From: JANXPZ01 sp033853925
GTDB taxonomy: Bacteria > Eisenbacteria > RBG-16-71-46
Direction: 5' to 3'
Length of the DNA stretch: 64,000 nucleotides
NCBI GenBank assembly: GCA_033853925.1
Contig: JAWOLC010000016.1
Coordinates: forward strand, 1-64,000
The translations under genes were made by a program, and so were the position numbers. Shown piece by piece: positions 1 through 7,285 of the stretch (the first letter of the stretch is position 1; every line of letters begins with the position of its first letter). The notes beneath the pieces were generated by a model. That model was not told the DNA's origin. It was given only the letters and a program-made list of their open reading frames with translations, and searched no databases.

Positions 1-194
1 CGGCGTGGACGCCGGCGACGCTTCGCCGCCCGCGCGCGAAGGGGATCGCGCACAGCCGGGACGAGGCGAAGCGGGCCGTGCGCGACAGGCGCCGAAAGCG
101 CGACCGGCTGGCAGAGGCCGCTCCCGAGATGGCAGAGCCTGGTCGCGATTCACCCGCGCGCCGAAACCCGCGTCGTTACTGCACGGAATTGCCA

Positions 195-217
195 TTGACA
201 GACTGCACGCATGTGCA
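195..217 (+). promoter_or_regulatory. lexA promoter with LexA-type operator
   Basis: A perfect -35 hexamer TTGACA lies at 195-200. Inside the following spacer is the palindrome TGCAC-GCAT-GTGCA at 204-217, 56 bases before the lexA start. The -10 would fall near 217-223, where the sequence (ACTAGC) is a poor match. A palindrome buried in the promoter of a LexA gene is the expected arrangement for autorepression. The same half-sites recur at 1031-1044 in front of the next gene. Confidence 0.7.
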
Positions 218-272
218 CTAGCCTCCCCGCGTCGAGGTCCATGGTGGACCGCAGCGACCGGGGGCCGGAGCC

Positions 273-881
273 ATGCTGAATGACCGAGCACGAGAGATCC
301 TCTCCTTCATTCGGAGCTATCAACAGCAGCACGGGCTGCCTCCCACGATTCGCGAGATCGGGAGGGCCTTCAGCATCTCCTCGACGAACGGAGTGCGGTA
401 CTACCTCACGATGCTGGAGAAGGCCGGCTACCTGAAGCGCCGGGGCCGGGTCTCGCGCGGCAGCAGCCTGCTCGCCTCGAACAGCAGGAGCGGCGTGCCG
501 CTCGTCGGGCGCGTCGCGGCCGGCCAGCCGATCCTGGCCGAGGAGTGCATCGAGGACGTGCTGGATCTGGGCACGGTCTTCGGCGACACGAGCGGACTCT
601 TCGCTCTGCGCGTGCGCGGCGACAGCATGACCGACGCCGGCATCCTCGAGCGCGACTTGGTCGTCGTCCGCCAGCGGGACAAGGCGAACCCGGGCGAGAT
701 CGTCGTGGCGCTCCTCGGCGACGAAGCGACGGTGAAGTACTACCAGCCGCGCGGCGGCGCCATCGAGCTGGTGCCGGCGAATCCGAAGTACGAGCCCATC
801 CGTGTGGGGGAGGGCGCAGACTTCCGCATCCTGGGCGTGGTCACGGGAGTTCTGCGCACGGTGAGTGGAGGAGGGAAGTAG
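273..881 (+). CDS. lexA: LexA repressor, self-cleaving SOS regulator
   Basis: This is the SOS transcriptional repressor, which cleaves itself when it meets RecA filaments. The N-terminal winged helix (about residues 1-65) carries PPTIREIG and the SISSTNGVRYYL recognition-helix region. The hinge holds the Ala83-Gly84 cleavage bond (VAAGQP). The C-terminal S24 peptidase domain has catalytic Ser118 in RGDSMT and Lys155 in EATVKYY. The 202-residue length is normal for the family. A weak GGAG precedes the ATG. All catalytic residues are present, so the protein should be active. It probably controls its own promoter and the HUH gene at 1062 through the shared palindrome. Confidence 0.97.
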   Translation: MLNDRAREILSFIRSYQQQHGLPPTIREIGRAFSISSTNGVRYYLTMLEKAGYLKRRGRVSRGSSLLASNSRSGVPLVGRVAAGQPILAEECIEDVLDLGTVFGDTSGLFALRVRGDSMTDAGILERDLVVVRQRDKANPGEIVVALLGDEATVKYYQPRGGAIELVPANPKYEPIRVGEGADFRILGVVTGVLRTVSGGGK

Positions 882-1030
882 ATCCGTACGAGGCGGCGCC
901 GGACGCGTTCAAGCGGCGAGGCGATTGAGAGCCGCCCGCCACACCGGATCGCGTCAGACCTCGGGACTGCGCCGCGCATCACAAGGGCATCCCCGTGAGC
1001 ACCTGAGCGGGTGTCGGAATGCCCGCCTAG

Positions 1031-1044
1031 TGCACATATGTTCA
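1031..1044 (+). promoter_or_regulatory. Second LexA-type operator, before the HUH gene
   Basis: The sequence TGCAC-ATAT-GTTCA has the same spacing and half-sites as the perfect palindrome TGCAC-N4-GTGCA in the lexA promoter, with one mismatch. It ends 7 bases before an AGGAGG Shine-Dalgarno (1051-1056) and 17 bases before the ATG at 1062. Binding here should block transcription or early elongation of the downstream gene. LexA as the binding protein is an inference from the lexA match. Confidence 0.6.
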
Positions 1045-1061
1045 GCAATGAGGAGGACCTC

Positions 1062-1520
1062 ATGAACGCCAGGCTCGCCCCCGAAATCGACGAAGCCCTG
1101 CGAGGACGTTGGGAGCCGCTCTACCGCAGCCAGCTCCACTACCTCGTCACGTGGAGCACGCGCGGCCGACGGCCGGTGCTGAGGGATCGGCATGTGCGCG
1201 CCCTCAGGGATCTGATCGGGCGGGCTTGCGCCGAAGGCGGCTTCACGCTCGTGGAGTTCGCCGCCGCAGCGGACCACGTCCACTTGTTCGTAGGCCTGAG
1301 CCCGGTCCAGAGCGTGGCCAGCGCGGTGCGCCAGGTGAAGGGACAGACGGGACTCGAACTGCTGAGGGGCTACCCGGAACTGCGCGTGTGGCTGCGCGGC
1401 AACCTGGTCTGGGACGAGCCCTACTCGGTGGAGACCGTGAGCGCCGCCCGAGTCGGGAGGGTCGCGGATCGCCTGCGGGGGCTGCATCCTCTCCTCGACG
1501 ATCTGGCCGCGGCCGGCTAG
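1062..1520 (+). CDS. IS200/TnpA-like HUH protein lacking the catalytic tyrosine
   Basis: A 152-residue homologue of Y1 (IS200/IS605 TnpA) transposases. The core is visible: HYLVTWSTRGRRPVL in the first strand, the metal-binding DHVHLFV (His72, His74), QVKGQTGLELL, and VWDEPYSVETVS near the C-terminus. Active relatives follow this with a helix carrying the nucleophilic tyrosine (pattern v.kYi..Q). Here that helix reads RVGRVADRLRGLH and has no tyrosine. The start at 1062 was chosen because AGGAGG lies 5 bases upstream; an upstream ATG at 1011 would place the operator inside the gene. No TnpB neighbour or terminal hairpins are evident. It may be a decayed transposase or a domesticated DNA-binding protein, apparently under LexA control. 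Confidence 0.8.
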   Translation: MNARLAPEIDEALRGRWEPLYRSQLHYLVTWSTRGRRPVLRDRHVRALRDLIGRACAEGGFTLVEFAAAADHVHLFVGLSPVQSVASAVRQVKGQTGLELLRGYPELRVWLRGNLVWDEPYSVETVSAARVGRVADRLRGLHPLLDDLAAAG

Positions 1521-1547
1521 GCGCCTTCGCCGCGCCCGAGAAGGCGC
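1521..1547 (+). terminator. Hairpin after the HUH gene
   Basis: An 8-bp perfect stem, GCGCCTTC (1521-1528) with GAAGGCGC (1540-1547), begins immediately after the stop codon and has an 11-base loop. No U-tract follows, so intrinsic termination would be weak. It may instead be a remnant of a TnpA end hairpin. Confidence 0.4.
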
Positions 1548-1584
1548 GTTCGAGTCACGCGATTTCGTGAATCACGAGATTGCG

Positions 1585-3279
1585 TCAGAGGAGCCGCGTC
1601 CTGACCAGAGTGCAGGTCCACTGGCGCCGTGCGCGACGAAGAGTCAGCTTCGTGGATGTTCCGGGCGGACCCTCGAGCTGCTCGGCCGCGGCCACGATCT
1701 GCCCGCCGCCCACGGGCCGGCCGTCGATTGCCAGCAGGGCGTCACCCGCGCGCACCCCTGCGCGCGCCGCCGACGAACCGACCGCGACCCCGGCAACCCT
1801 CGCCACCCCTCTGGCGTCTTCGAGCTGGACCCCCACGCTCGAGAACTCGAAGGGCCGGTCCGGCACGTCCCCCTGCGTGGGATCGAGCCACAGCAGACCG
1901 TGACTCGCGTCGAAGGCGAGGCGGAAGTGCTTGAGGAAGTTGTACCCGAGCAGACCGTCGACCGGCGCCCCCACCTCGTCGGCAAGATCCTCACCCAAGC
2001 CACCCTGAATGACGGCAACGTCCATGCCCCTGCGCTGGACCTCGCGGGCGCCGCCTCGCAGGGCGAGCGCCGGAACCCGAACGATGGCAGCAGCGGCATC
2101 GCCCGTGAGGGTCGGAGCCGCCAGCCCGCGGAGTGCGGGCCAGCCTCTCCACTCCGGCACCTTGCGCGAGAGCGCCTCGCTGAAGAAGACGCTCTTGGTG
2201 GCTCCGGTGTCCACGATGAGGTCGACCGACCGCGCGCCGCTGCCGGTCTCGACACGCGCCCTGACGAGCAGCTTGCGATCGCCAGCCACGCGGAAGGGAA
2301 CGGCGACTGCACCTGGCGAGAAGGCAGGCGGCGGCGTGCCCCAGTCCGGCCTCGCCCGGCCCTCGACGGAATCCGCCTCCCGCGGAGCGTTCGGCCCTCG
2401 AGCCGACGCCGCGGAATCGCCCGGTCCCGAGCTGCCCGCCTCCAGGTGGCTCGCCGCGGAATCGGCCGCCTGCGGAGCGCGCGAAGCGTGGACCGTGGAA
2501 TCCCCTGATCCCGACCTGCCCGGCTCTACGCGGCTCGCCGCCGAATCGGCCGCCACGGAAGCGGATGCCCCGGAGGCGGCAGGTCGTGCTCGATCGGCCT
2601 CGGTCTCGCGGTTGGCGCGCGGGCTCCGTCCCGTCTGCTCCCCTTCGAACCCAGGAGGGAGAAGCACAAGAACACCCTCGCGGTAGTCGACGATGATTGT
2701 CCGGTCGGCGAAGGGCGCCTGGCCCAGCAGACCGAGGACCGGTCGCCCGGTGGCACGCCGGACCACCTCCGCGCCAATCGTGAGCACCGGGCTGACTCGC
2801 TCCAGCTCGAGGCTCCCCAACTCCAGGCGCGGAAGGGGATGCGAGGCGAGGCCGATGGCCGGCGACGCCGCGGCCGAATCGGCCACGCCCAGGGCTCGGG
2901 CTAGGTCCAGATCGAGAGCGAGGAAGCCCGCGCCCGTGTCCACCACGAAGTCGCCCGCCGTGTCTCTGCCGGAGACGGCGGTCAGTCTCGCCCTTACGAG
3001 CATCGCGCCATCGAGATTCTCGAAGTGGAGCAGATCCGCGCCCGGAGGCCACGGCCAGGCGGCGAGCGAGTCCTCCTTCCCCGCCGCCCTGGGCCCATCG
3101 GGGCCGAAAGGTCCTCGATCGCTGCCTCCGGCTCGATTCGCGGCGTTCTCGTCGAGGATGCCGCGCGAGACATGGCCAGCCCGCCCCCGTGCGGGGAACC
3201 GCGCGTGCCCTATCCCGGTCGCGCTCGACTTCGAAATGCTCTTATCTATTGGCGCGCTGGAGGAAACTGACGACAGCAC
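1585..3279 (-). CDS. Double retropepsin-like aspartic protease with C-terminal PDZ
   Basis: Two retroviral-type aspartyl protease domains are visible, with active-site triads FVVDTGAG (Asp114) and LIVDTGAT (Asp357). They are followed by a PDZ domain (about residues 484-560) with GVRAGDALLAIDGRPV. The domains are joined by a low-complexity linker (about 240-330) with repeated ADSAAS and SGSGDS-like units. The frame continues upstream of the GTG at 3279 with RLGFACLVLSSVSSSA, which looks like the hydrophobic core of a signal peptide, so the true start probably lies between about 3280 and 3380. No standard start codon is obvious there. It is likely a periplasmic or exported peptidase, possibly with one domain structural. 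The substrate is unknown. Confidence 0.8.
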   Translation of the reverse strand: MLSSVSSSAPIDKSISKSSATGIGHARFPARGRAGHVSRGILDENAANRAGGSDRGPFGPDGPRAAGKEDSLAAWPWPPGADLLHFENLDGAMLVRARLTAVSGRDTAGDFVVDTGAGFLALDLDLARALGVADSAAASPAIGLASHPLPRLELGSLELERVSPVLTIGAEVVRRATGRPVLGLLGQAPFADRTIIVDYREGVLVLLPPGFEGEQTGRSPRANRETEADRARPAASGASASVAADSAASRVEPGRSGSGDSTVHASRAPQAADSAASHLEAGSSGPGDSAASARGPNAPREADSVEGRARPDWGTPPPAFSPGAVAVPFRVAGDRKLLVRARVETGSGARSVDLIVDTGATKSVFFSEALSRKVPEWRGWPALRGLAAPTLTGDAAAAIVRVPALALRGGAREVQRRGMDVAVIQGGLGEDLADEVGAPVDGLLGYNFLKHFRLAFDASHGLLWLDPTQGDVPDRPFEFSSVGVQLEDARGVARVAGVAVGSSAARAGVRAGDALLAIDGRPVGGGQIVAAAEQLEGPPGTSTKLTLRRARRQWTCTLVRTRLL

Positions 3280-3397
3280 CAGGCAGGCGAAGCCCAGTCG
3301 CAGGGAAGCCGCAACCGCTCGAGTGACGCGGTCCCGGCGCGAGTTCGGTGCCGAGCTGGTCAGCGTCGGAGAAATCAGTCCAGTCCCTTCGCCCGCA

Positions 3398-3805
3398 TCA
3401 GCCGCGGGCGCGCGCGTGCTCGATCCCGATCTGGACCCCTTCCGTGCCGGTGTCGAGCATCGTGCAGCGGCCCGAGAAATACACTCCGGGTTCCATGACC
3501 ACGCTCACGGCCGCAACATCCCCCTCGACGTGAGCGCCCTGCTTCATCTCGAGCGTGCCCAGAGCACGGATGTTGCCGAGCACGCGACCAAAGATCACCG
3601 CTTCCTTCACCTCGACATCCGCCCGCATGAGCCCGTGCTCACCAATCTCGAGCCGGTCGCAGTCCAGGATATCCCCCTCGAACTCGCCTTCGACCCGCAG
3701 AGTCCCGTGAACCATCAGCGTCCCGCGGAAGCTGGAGCCCACGCCAACGATCGTGCTGGGCGCGGGCGGCTCCTCGATCTCGGGCGATCGTGACCGGAAC
3801 ATCAT
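3398..3805 (-). CDS. Bactofilin (polymer-forming cytoskeletal protein)
   Basis: A 135-residue protein with the bactofilin beta-helix pattern: GSSFRGTLMVHGTLRVEGEFEG, then repeated strands such as IGRVLGNIRALGTLEMKQG and AHVEGDVAA. The flexible N-terminal tail is proline-rich (SPEIEEPPAPS). Bactofilins form nucleotide-free filaments on the membrane and help position morphogenetic or chromosome-segregation machinery. The ATG at 3805 was chosen because AGGAGA sits just upstream; an immediately following ATG is an alternative. It lies downstream of parA-parB, a linkage seen in other bacteria where bactofilins work with ParABS. Confidence 0.9.
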   Translation of the reverse strand: MMFRSRSPEIEEPPAPSTIVGVGSSFRGTLMVHGTLRVEGEFEGDILDCDRLEIGEHGLMRADVEVKEAVIFGRVLGNIRALGTLEMKQGAHVEGDVAAVSVVMEPGVYFSGRCTMLDTGTEGVQIGIEHARARG

Positions 3806-3875
3806 GGCCTCTCCTGAGCGATGTGGGTCGGCCTCGCCGGCCCTAGTTGCCTTCCCTGGCTGGAGCGGCTCGGGG

Positions 3876-4736
3876 TCACAGGACGCCCCAGGCCTCGAGC
3901 AGCCGCTCCAGATCCTCTTGCCCGTAGTACTCGAACTCCACGGTTCCCCCCTTGCGCCCCGGGGAGATTGCGACGTGCGTGCCGAACTTCTGCTGGAGCT
4001 TGATCTCCCATTCTCGGAACCCATCGAGCTTCGCCGTGCGGGGTCGCGAGTGCTGGCGCCGGAGCTTCCGGCGGATGTATGCCTCCGTGCGGCGAACCGA
4101 GAACCCCTTGCCGCACACGTAGCGCGCCGCGAGCACTTGCTCCGCCTCCTTCTCCAAGGCCAGCAATGCCCTAGCGTGTCCGGCGCTCAATGTTCCACGT
4201 GAAACCATCTCCCGCACGTCGCTGGCGAGCGAGAGAAGCCGGAGAGAATTCGTGATCGAGGCCCGCTGCTTGCCCACCCGCTCCGAGACCTGGTCGTGGG
4301 TGAGGCCGAGCTTCTCCACCAGCGTCTGATACGCCCTGGCCTCTTCTATCGGGTTCAGGTCCTCCCGCTGCACGTTCTCGACCAGCGCCAACTCCATCAT
4401 CTCCCGATCGCCCACTTCCCGCACGATCGCCGGGATTCGCTTCAACCCAGCCACGATGGCGGCACGCAGCCGGCGCTCGCCGACAACGAGCTGGTAGCCG
4501 TCGGCTCCCGGGACGCGCCGCACGAGGACAGGCTGCAGCACCCCGGCGGACTTGATGGAGGCTGCCAGCTCCTGAATGGTCTCCTCGTCGAAGCGAGTCC
4601 TCGGCTGGTAGGGATTCGCCCCGATCTCCTCGACGGGCAGCTCTCCCTGAGCTGGCGCCTCGGTCAGCGCGGAGAGGGTGAGGGGTGAGGGCGGGATCAA
4701 GGCTTCGAGGCCCCGCCCGAGCGCTTTCCTAGTCAT
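3876..4736 (-). CDS. parB: Chromosome partitioning protein ParB
   Basis: A 286-residue parS-binding CTP clamp. The start MTRKALGRGLEALIP is typical. The N-terminal ParB/Srx domain contains NPYQPRTRFDEETIQELA and the CTP-binding GERRLRAA motif. A central helix-turn-helix follows (LTHDQVSERVGKQRASITNSLRLL), then a dimerisation domain ending EEDLERLLEAWGVL-like. The start at 4736 overlaps the parA stop by 8 bases, indicating translational coupling. A parS site lies within this gene at 4191-4206. It acts with ParA to segregate the newly replicated origin. Confidence 0.95.
   Translation of the reverse strand: MTRKALGRGLEALIPPSPLTLSALTEAPAQGELPVEEIGANPYQPRTRFDEETIQELAASIKSAGVLQPVLVRRVPGADGYQLVVGERRLRAAIVAGLKRIPAIVREVGDREMMELALVENVQREDLNPIEEARAYQTLVEKLGLTHDQVSERVGKQRASITNSLRLLSLASDVREMVSRGTLSAGHARALLALEKEAEQVLAARYVCGKGFSVRRTEAYIRRKLRRQHSRPRTAKLDGFREWEIKLQQKFGTHVAISPGRKGGTVEFEYYGQEDLERLLEAWGVL
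4191..4206. promoter_or_regulatory. parS site inside parB
   Basis: TGTTCCACGTGAAACC contains the 14-bp core GTTCCACGTGAAAC, which read on the minus strand is GTTTCACGTGGAAC. It differs by one base per half-site from the consensus TGTTTCACGTGAAACA. Its core is identical, in the opposite orientation, to the site at 5590-5605. Location within parB is common. Confidence 0.8.
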
Positions 4737-5523
4737 GATCGAGGACCTCCCGCGCCAGCTCGCGATAGCTCTCGGCGCCGGTGCTGTGTGGGTCGTAGAG
4801 GACGATTGGCTTTCCAAAGGAAGGAGCTTCACTGAGCCGGACATTTCTGGGGATGACGGTGCGGTAGACGCGCTCGGCGAAGAAGCGGCGTGCCTCCTCG
4901 GCGACTTGCTGGGAGAGGTTGAGCCTCGAGTCGTACATGGTCAGCAGCACGCCCTCGATCCTCAGGCCCGAGTTGAGGTGGTCCTGAACGAGCCGGATGG
5001 CTCCGATCAGCTGCGTCAGGCCCTCCAGCGCCAGGTACTCGCACTGCAGGGGGATTAGCACGGAGTCCGACGCTGTCAGGGCGTTGATCGTCAGAAGCCC
5101 GAGCGATGGTGGGCTGTCGATCAGGATGAAGTCGTACTGTTCTCGGACCTTGCCGACCGCGTTCTTGAGGCGCGTCTCGCGGGCCATCAGCCCGACCAGC
5201 TCGACCTCGGCTCCGGAGAGCCGCTGGGCCGAGGGGACGAGATCCAGGCTGGCCAGCGCGGTCGTGGTGACGCAGTCGGTGACCTCTGCGTGGCCGAGCA
5301 GCACCTCGTACACCGTCGACTTCAGGTCGTTGCCCTTGACGCCCAGCCCGCTCGTGGCATTGGCCTGGGGATCGACGTCCACGACCAAGACCCGCTGGCT
5401 CTCCTGCGCAAGGCAGGCGCCCAGGTTCACCGCAGTCGTGGTCTTGCCGACGCCGCCCTTCTGGCTGGCGACCGAGATGACTCTTCCCATTCCCTTGAGT
5501 GCGGGGGCGGACCTCATGCCCAC
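4729..5523 (-). CDS. parA: Chromosome partitioning ATPase ParA (Soj)
   Basis: A 264-residue deviant Walker ATPase. The signature KGGVGKTTTAVNLG is followed by the DVDPQANATSGLG switch and DSPPSLGLLTINAL. The listed start is a GTG; an internal ATG 11 codons later (MGRVISVASQKGG) matches the usual family start and may be the real one. It forms ATP-dependent, nucleoid-bound gradients that pull ParB-parS complexes. It is followed by parB with an 8-base overlap and preceded by rsmG, the standard gidB-soj-spo0J order. A parS site lies in the 98-bp gap upstream. Confidence 0.95.
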   Translation of the reverse strand: MGMRSAPALKGMGRVISVASQKGGVGKTTTAVNLGACLAQESQRVLVVDVDPQANATSGLGVKGNDLKSTVYEVLLGHAEVTDCVTTTALASLDLVPSAQRLSGAEVELVGLMARETRLKNAVGKVREQYDFILIDSPPSLGLLTINALTASDSVLIPLQCEYLALEGLTQLIGAIRLVQDHLNSGLRIEGVLLTMYDSRLNLSQQVAEEARRFFAERVYRTVIPRNVRLSEAPSFGKPIVLYDPHSTGAESYRELAREVLDHD

Positions 5524-5589
5524 CGAGTTGGGGTTGTCGGGGGAGGCGCTCGCAAGATAGCAGGCTGTCGTTCAGCTCGACAAGGGAAT

Positions 5590-5605
5590 TGTTTCACGTG
5601 GAACA
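5590..5605. promoter_or_regulatory. parS site between rsmG and parA
   Basis: TGTTTCACGTGGAACA matches the bacterial parS consensus TGTTTCACGTGAAACA at 15 of 16 positions. It lies in the gap between parA and the rsmG stop, where ParB binding could also affect parAB transcription. Confidence 0.88.
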
Positions 5606-5621
5606 GTCTAGTCGAATCACC

Positions 5622-6437
5622 TCATCTGTCGGCCGTTCTTATGAATCTGGCTACAACCATCGGACCCGGCCCGATCCTGGCGAGGCCCTCCGCCCGCCAG
5701 GACTCCTTCCACGCTTGGTATTCGCCCATCTCCCGCTGCAAGCCGCTACCTTTCCAGAGAAAGGCGCTGGCTCCAGGCTCCGTCCACCGGGCAGCCAGGG
5801 CGAGCGTCGGACTGAGCCGGAGCGTGGCCCGGGAAGTGAATCCGTCGAACCTGCCGAGCCGGCCAGTCGCGGCTGCCAGCGATTCCAGTCGCCCCTCCTC
5901 GATGTGCACGTTCGCCAACCCAAGCTCCAGCACCGCCTTCTTCATGAACAGACACTTGTTTCTTCTCGCCTCGACGAGAGTCCACGTCCGGCCGACGCCA
6001 GCGATCGCCAACGGAATCGCTGGAAGCCCTGCTCCCGAGCCGAGGTCCATCCATCTGGACACGCCGCACTCCGCGAGCCATGAGGCCGGCTGGAGCGACT
6101 CGAGCAGGTGCCTCTCGACGAACCTGTGCTCGTCGTTTCCCGATATGAGATTGGAGAATCCACGATTCCACTCTAGCACCAGCTCGGCGTACCTGCGCAG
6201 CCTGGGGAAGGCAGAGCGCAAGTCCACGCCGGCCTGCTGAAGGCAGGGCGCCAACCCGTCCCATGGCTGCCGGTCGAGGATCTCAGCGATTGACCTCGCC
6301 GACCCATGGAAGCCCTCGAGCCGTCGCGATCCCCCGAAGCCAGTCCCTCTCCGCCCCAGCCGGTCGAGGCCGCCAGCGCGTCGCGATCTGCCTGGACCTC
6401 TCGGCTGTCTCGTGCCACCTAGCTCTTTCTTTGGCAA
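5622..6437 (-). CDS. rsmG: 16S rRNA (guanine-527-N7) methyltransferase RsmG (GidB)
   Basis: The SAM-binding motif DLGSGAGLPAIPLAI, the upstream WNRGFSNLISGNDEHRFVERHLLESL and the FTSRATLRL segment identify RsmG, which methylates G527 of 16S rRNA. The conserved domain begins near 6300 and fits the normal length of about 210 residues. No ATG or GTG occurs in frame near that point. The first possible start upstream is a TTG at 6437, which adds an unusual arginine/glycine-rich leader. The 5' boundary is therefore uncertain, and a frameshift in the leader cannot be excluded. Its position between mnmG and parA is the standard one. Confidence 0.85.
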   Translation of the reverse strand: MPKKELGGTRQPRGPGRSRRAGGLDRLGRRGTGFGGSRRLEGFHGSARSIAEILDRQPWDGLAPCLQQAGVDLRSAFPRLRRYAELVLEWNRGFSNLISGNDEHRFVERHLLESLQPASWLAECGVSRWMDLGSGAGLPAIPLAIAGVGRTWTLVEARRNKCLFMKKAVLELGLANVHIEEGRLESLAAATGRLGRFDGFTSRATLRLSPTLALAARWTEPGASAFLWKGSGLQREMGEYQAWKESWRAEGLARIGPGPMVVARFIRTADR

Positions 6438-7040
6438 TGAGCTGGCCGATTGCGATCGGCCTCGCCTGGGCCTGCGGGTCGAGTCTCCGGGACCGATCCC
6501 CGGCCGTCTATCGCCGCGACCGAGAGCGCCTCCGAGGTCCGGCCCCCCACCCCCGGCCCCCGCTCCTCGACGACGCAGCCGTCGTGGGGTCGCCATGTCC
6601 TGATCCGTCTTCGGCTCCCGCGTCGGGCTGATGTACTCACCGGCGCGGCGCCCCTCGCTCGAGCGCCGGGAGCCGCCGGCCGCCGACGCAGGTCCCCGGC
6701 CGGCGCGCCGCACCTCGCCGCTCCTGAGGGGCCGAGCCCCAGGCGCACGCGCGGGACGAGGGGGAGAGCCTGGCGACCGCGTGTTGCTTCTCCTCCGGCG
6801 TCGATCCATGGCCGCGACTCTAGGCATTGGCAGGGAGAGTGGCAATCGAAGGCGCGCGTCGAGGACCCGACGCTGAGCTGGCGACGAGCGACCCGATCCA
6901 CGCCCCCCCGCGCCGCCGCGCGCCTCTCGCCTCGCCAGCCGACCGTCAAGCGGCCTCCGCGCTCCGAAGCGACGCGCGCGAGTCGGGCTCGGCGCGATTC
7001 GAGCGTGGGGATCGGCTCAGGGCCGACGCATGGCGCGGGC
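6438..7040. other. No recognisable gene between rsmG and the repeat array
   Basis: About 600 bases of GC-rich sequence. Open frames here encode only arginine/glycine/proline-rich low-complexity sequence with no recognisable motif. I see no tRNA-like structure. The rsmG promoter may lie here, but no clear -35/-10 pair stands out. Confidence 0.5.
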
Positions 7041-7285
7041 GTGCGCTCAGCTCGCGCCGGCGGCGGCCGCGCACCAGCAGGATGCGCCGAGGGGCGTGCG
7101 CTCAGCTCGTGCCGGCGGCGGCCGCGCACCAGCAGGATGCGCCGAGGGGCGTGCGCTCAACTCGCGCCGGCGGCGGCCGCGCACGAGCAGGATGCGCCGA
7201 GGGGCGTGCGCTCAACTCGCGCTGGCGGCGGCCGCGCACCAGCAGGATGCGCCGAGGGGCGCGCGCTCAGCTCGCGCCGGCGGCG
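7041..7285. repeat. 55-bp tandem repeat derived from the mnmG 3' end
   Basis: Copies begin at 7041, 7096, 7151, 7206 and 7261 (GTGCGCTCAG/A or GCGCGCTCAG), an exact 55-bp period. The last copy is the 3' end of mnmG itself, including its stop codon. The first 26 or so bases match the mnmG end almost perfectly; the rest matches after a small deletion (CACGAGCAGGAT against CACCAGCAGGAT). The unit is not a multiple of 3 and lies after the stop, so it is not a protein repeat. Copies differ by only a few bases, suggesting recent expansion. Confidence 0.93.

Noticed and set aside
1565..1577. Palindrome TCGTGA-A-TCACGA
   Set aside because: Short and with a one-base spacer; no gene start lies close enough for it to be a credible operator, and no other copies were noticed.
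7041..7285. Possible CRISPR array
   Set aside because: The repeats are directly adjacent 55-bp units with no unique spacers, and they match the mnmG 3' end.
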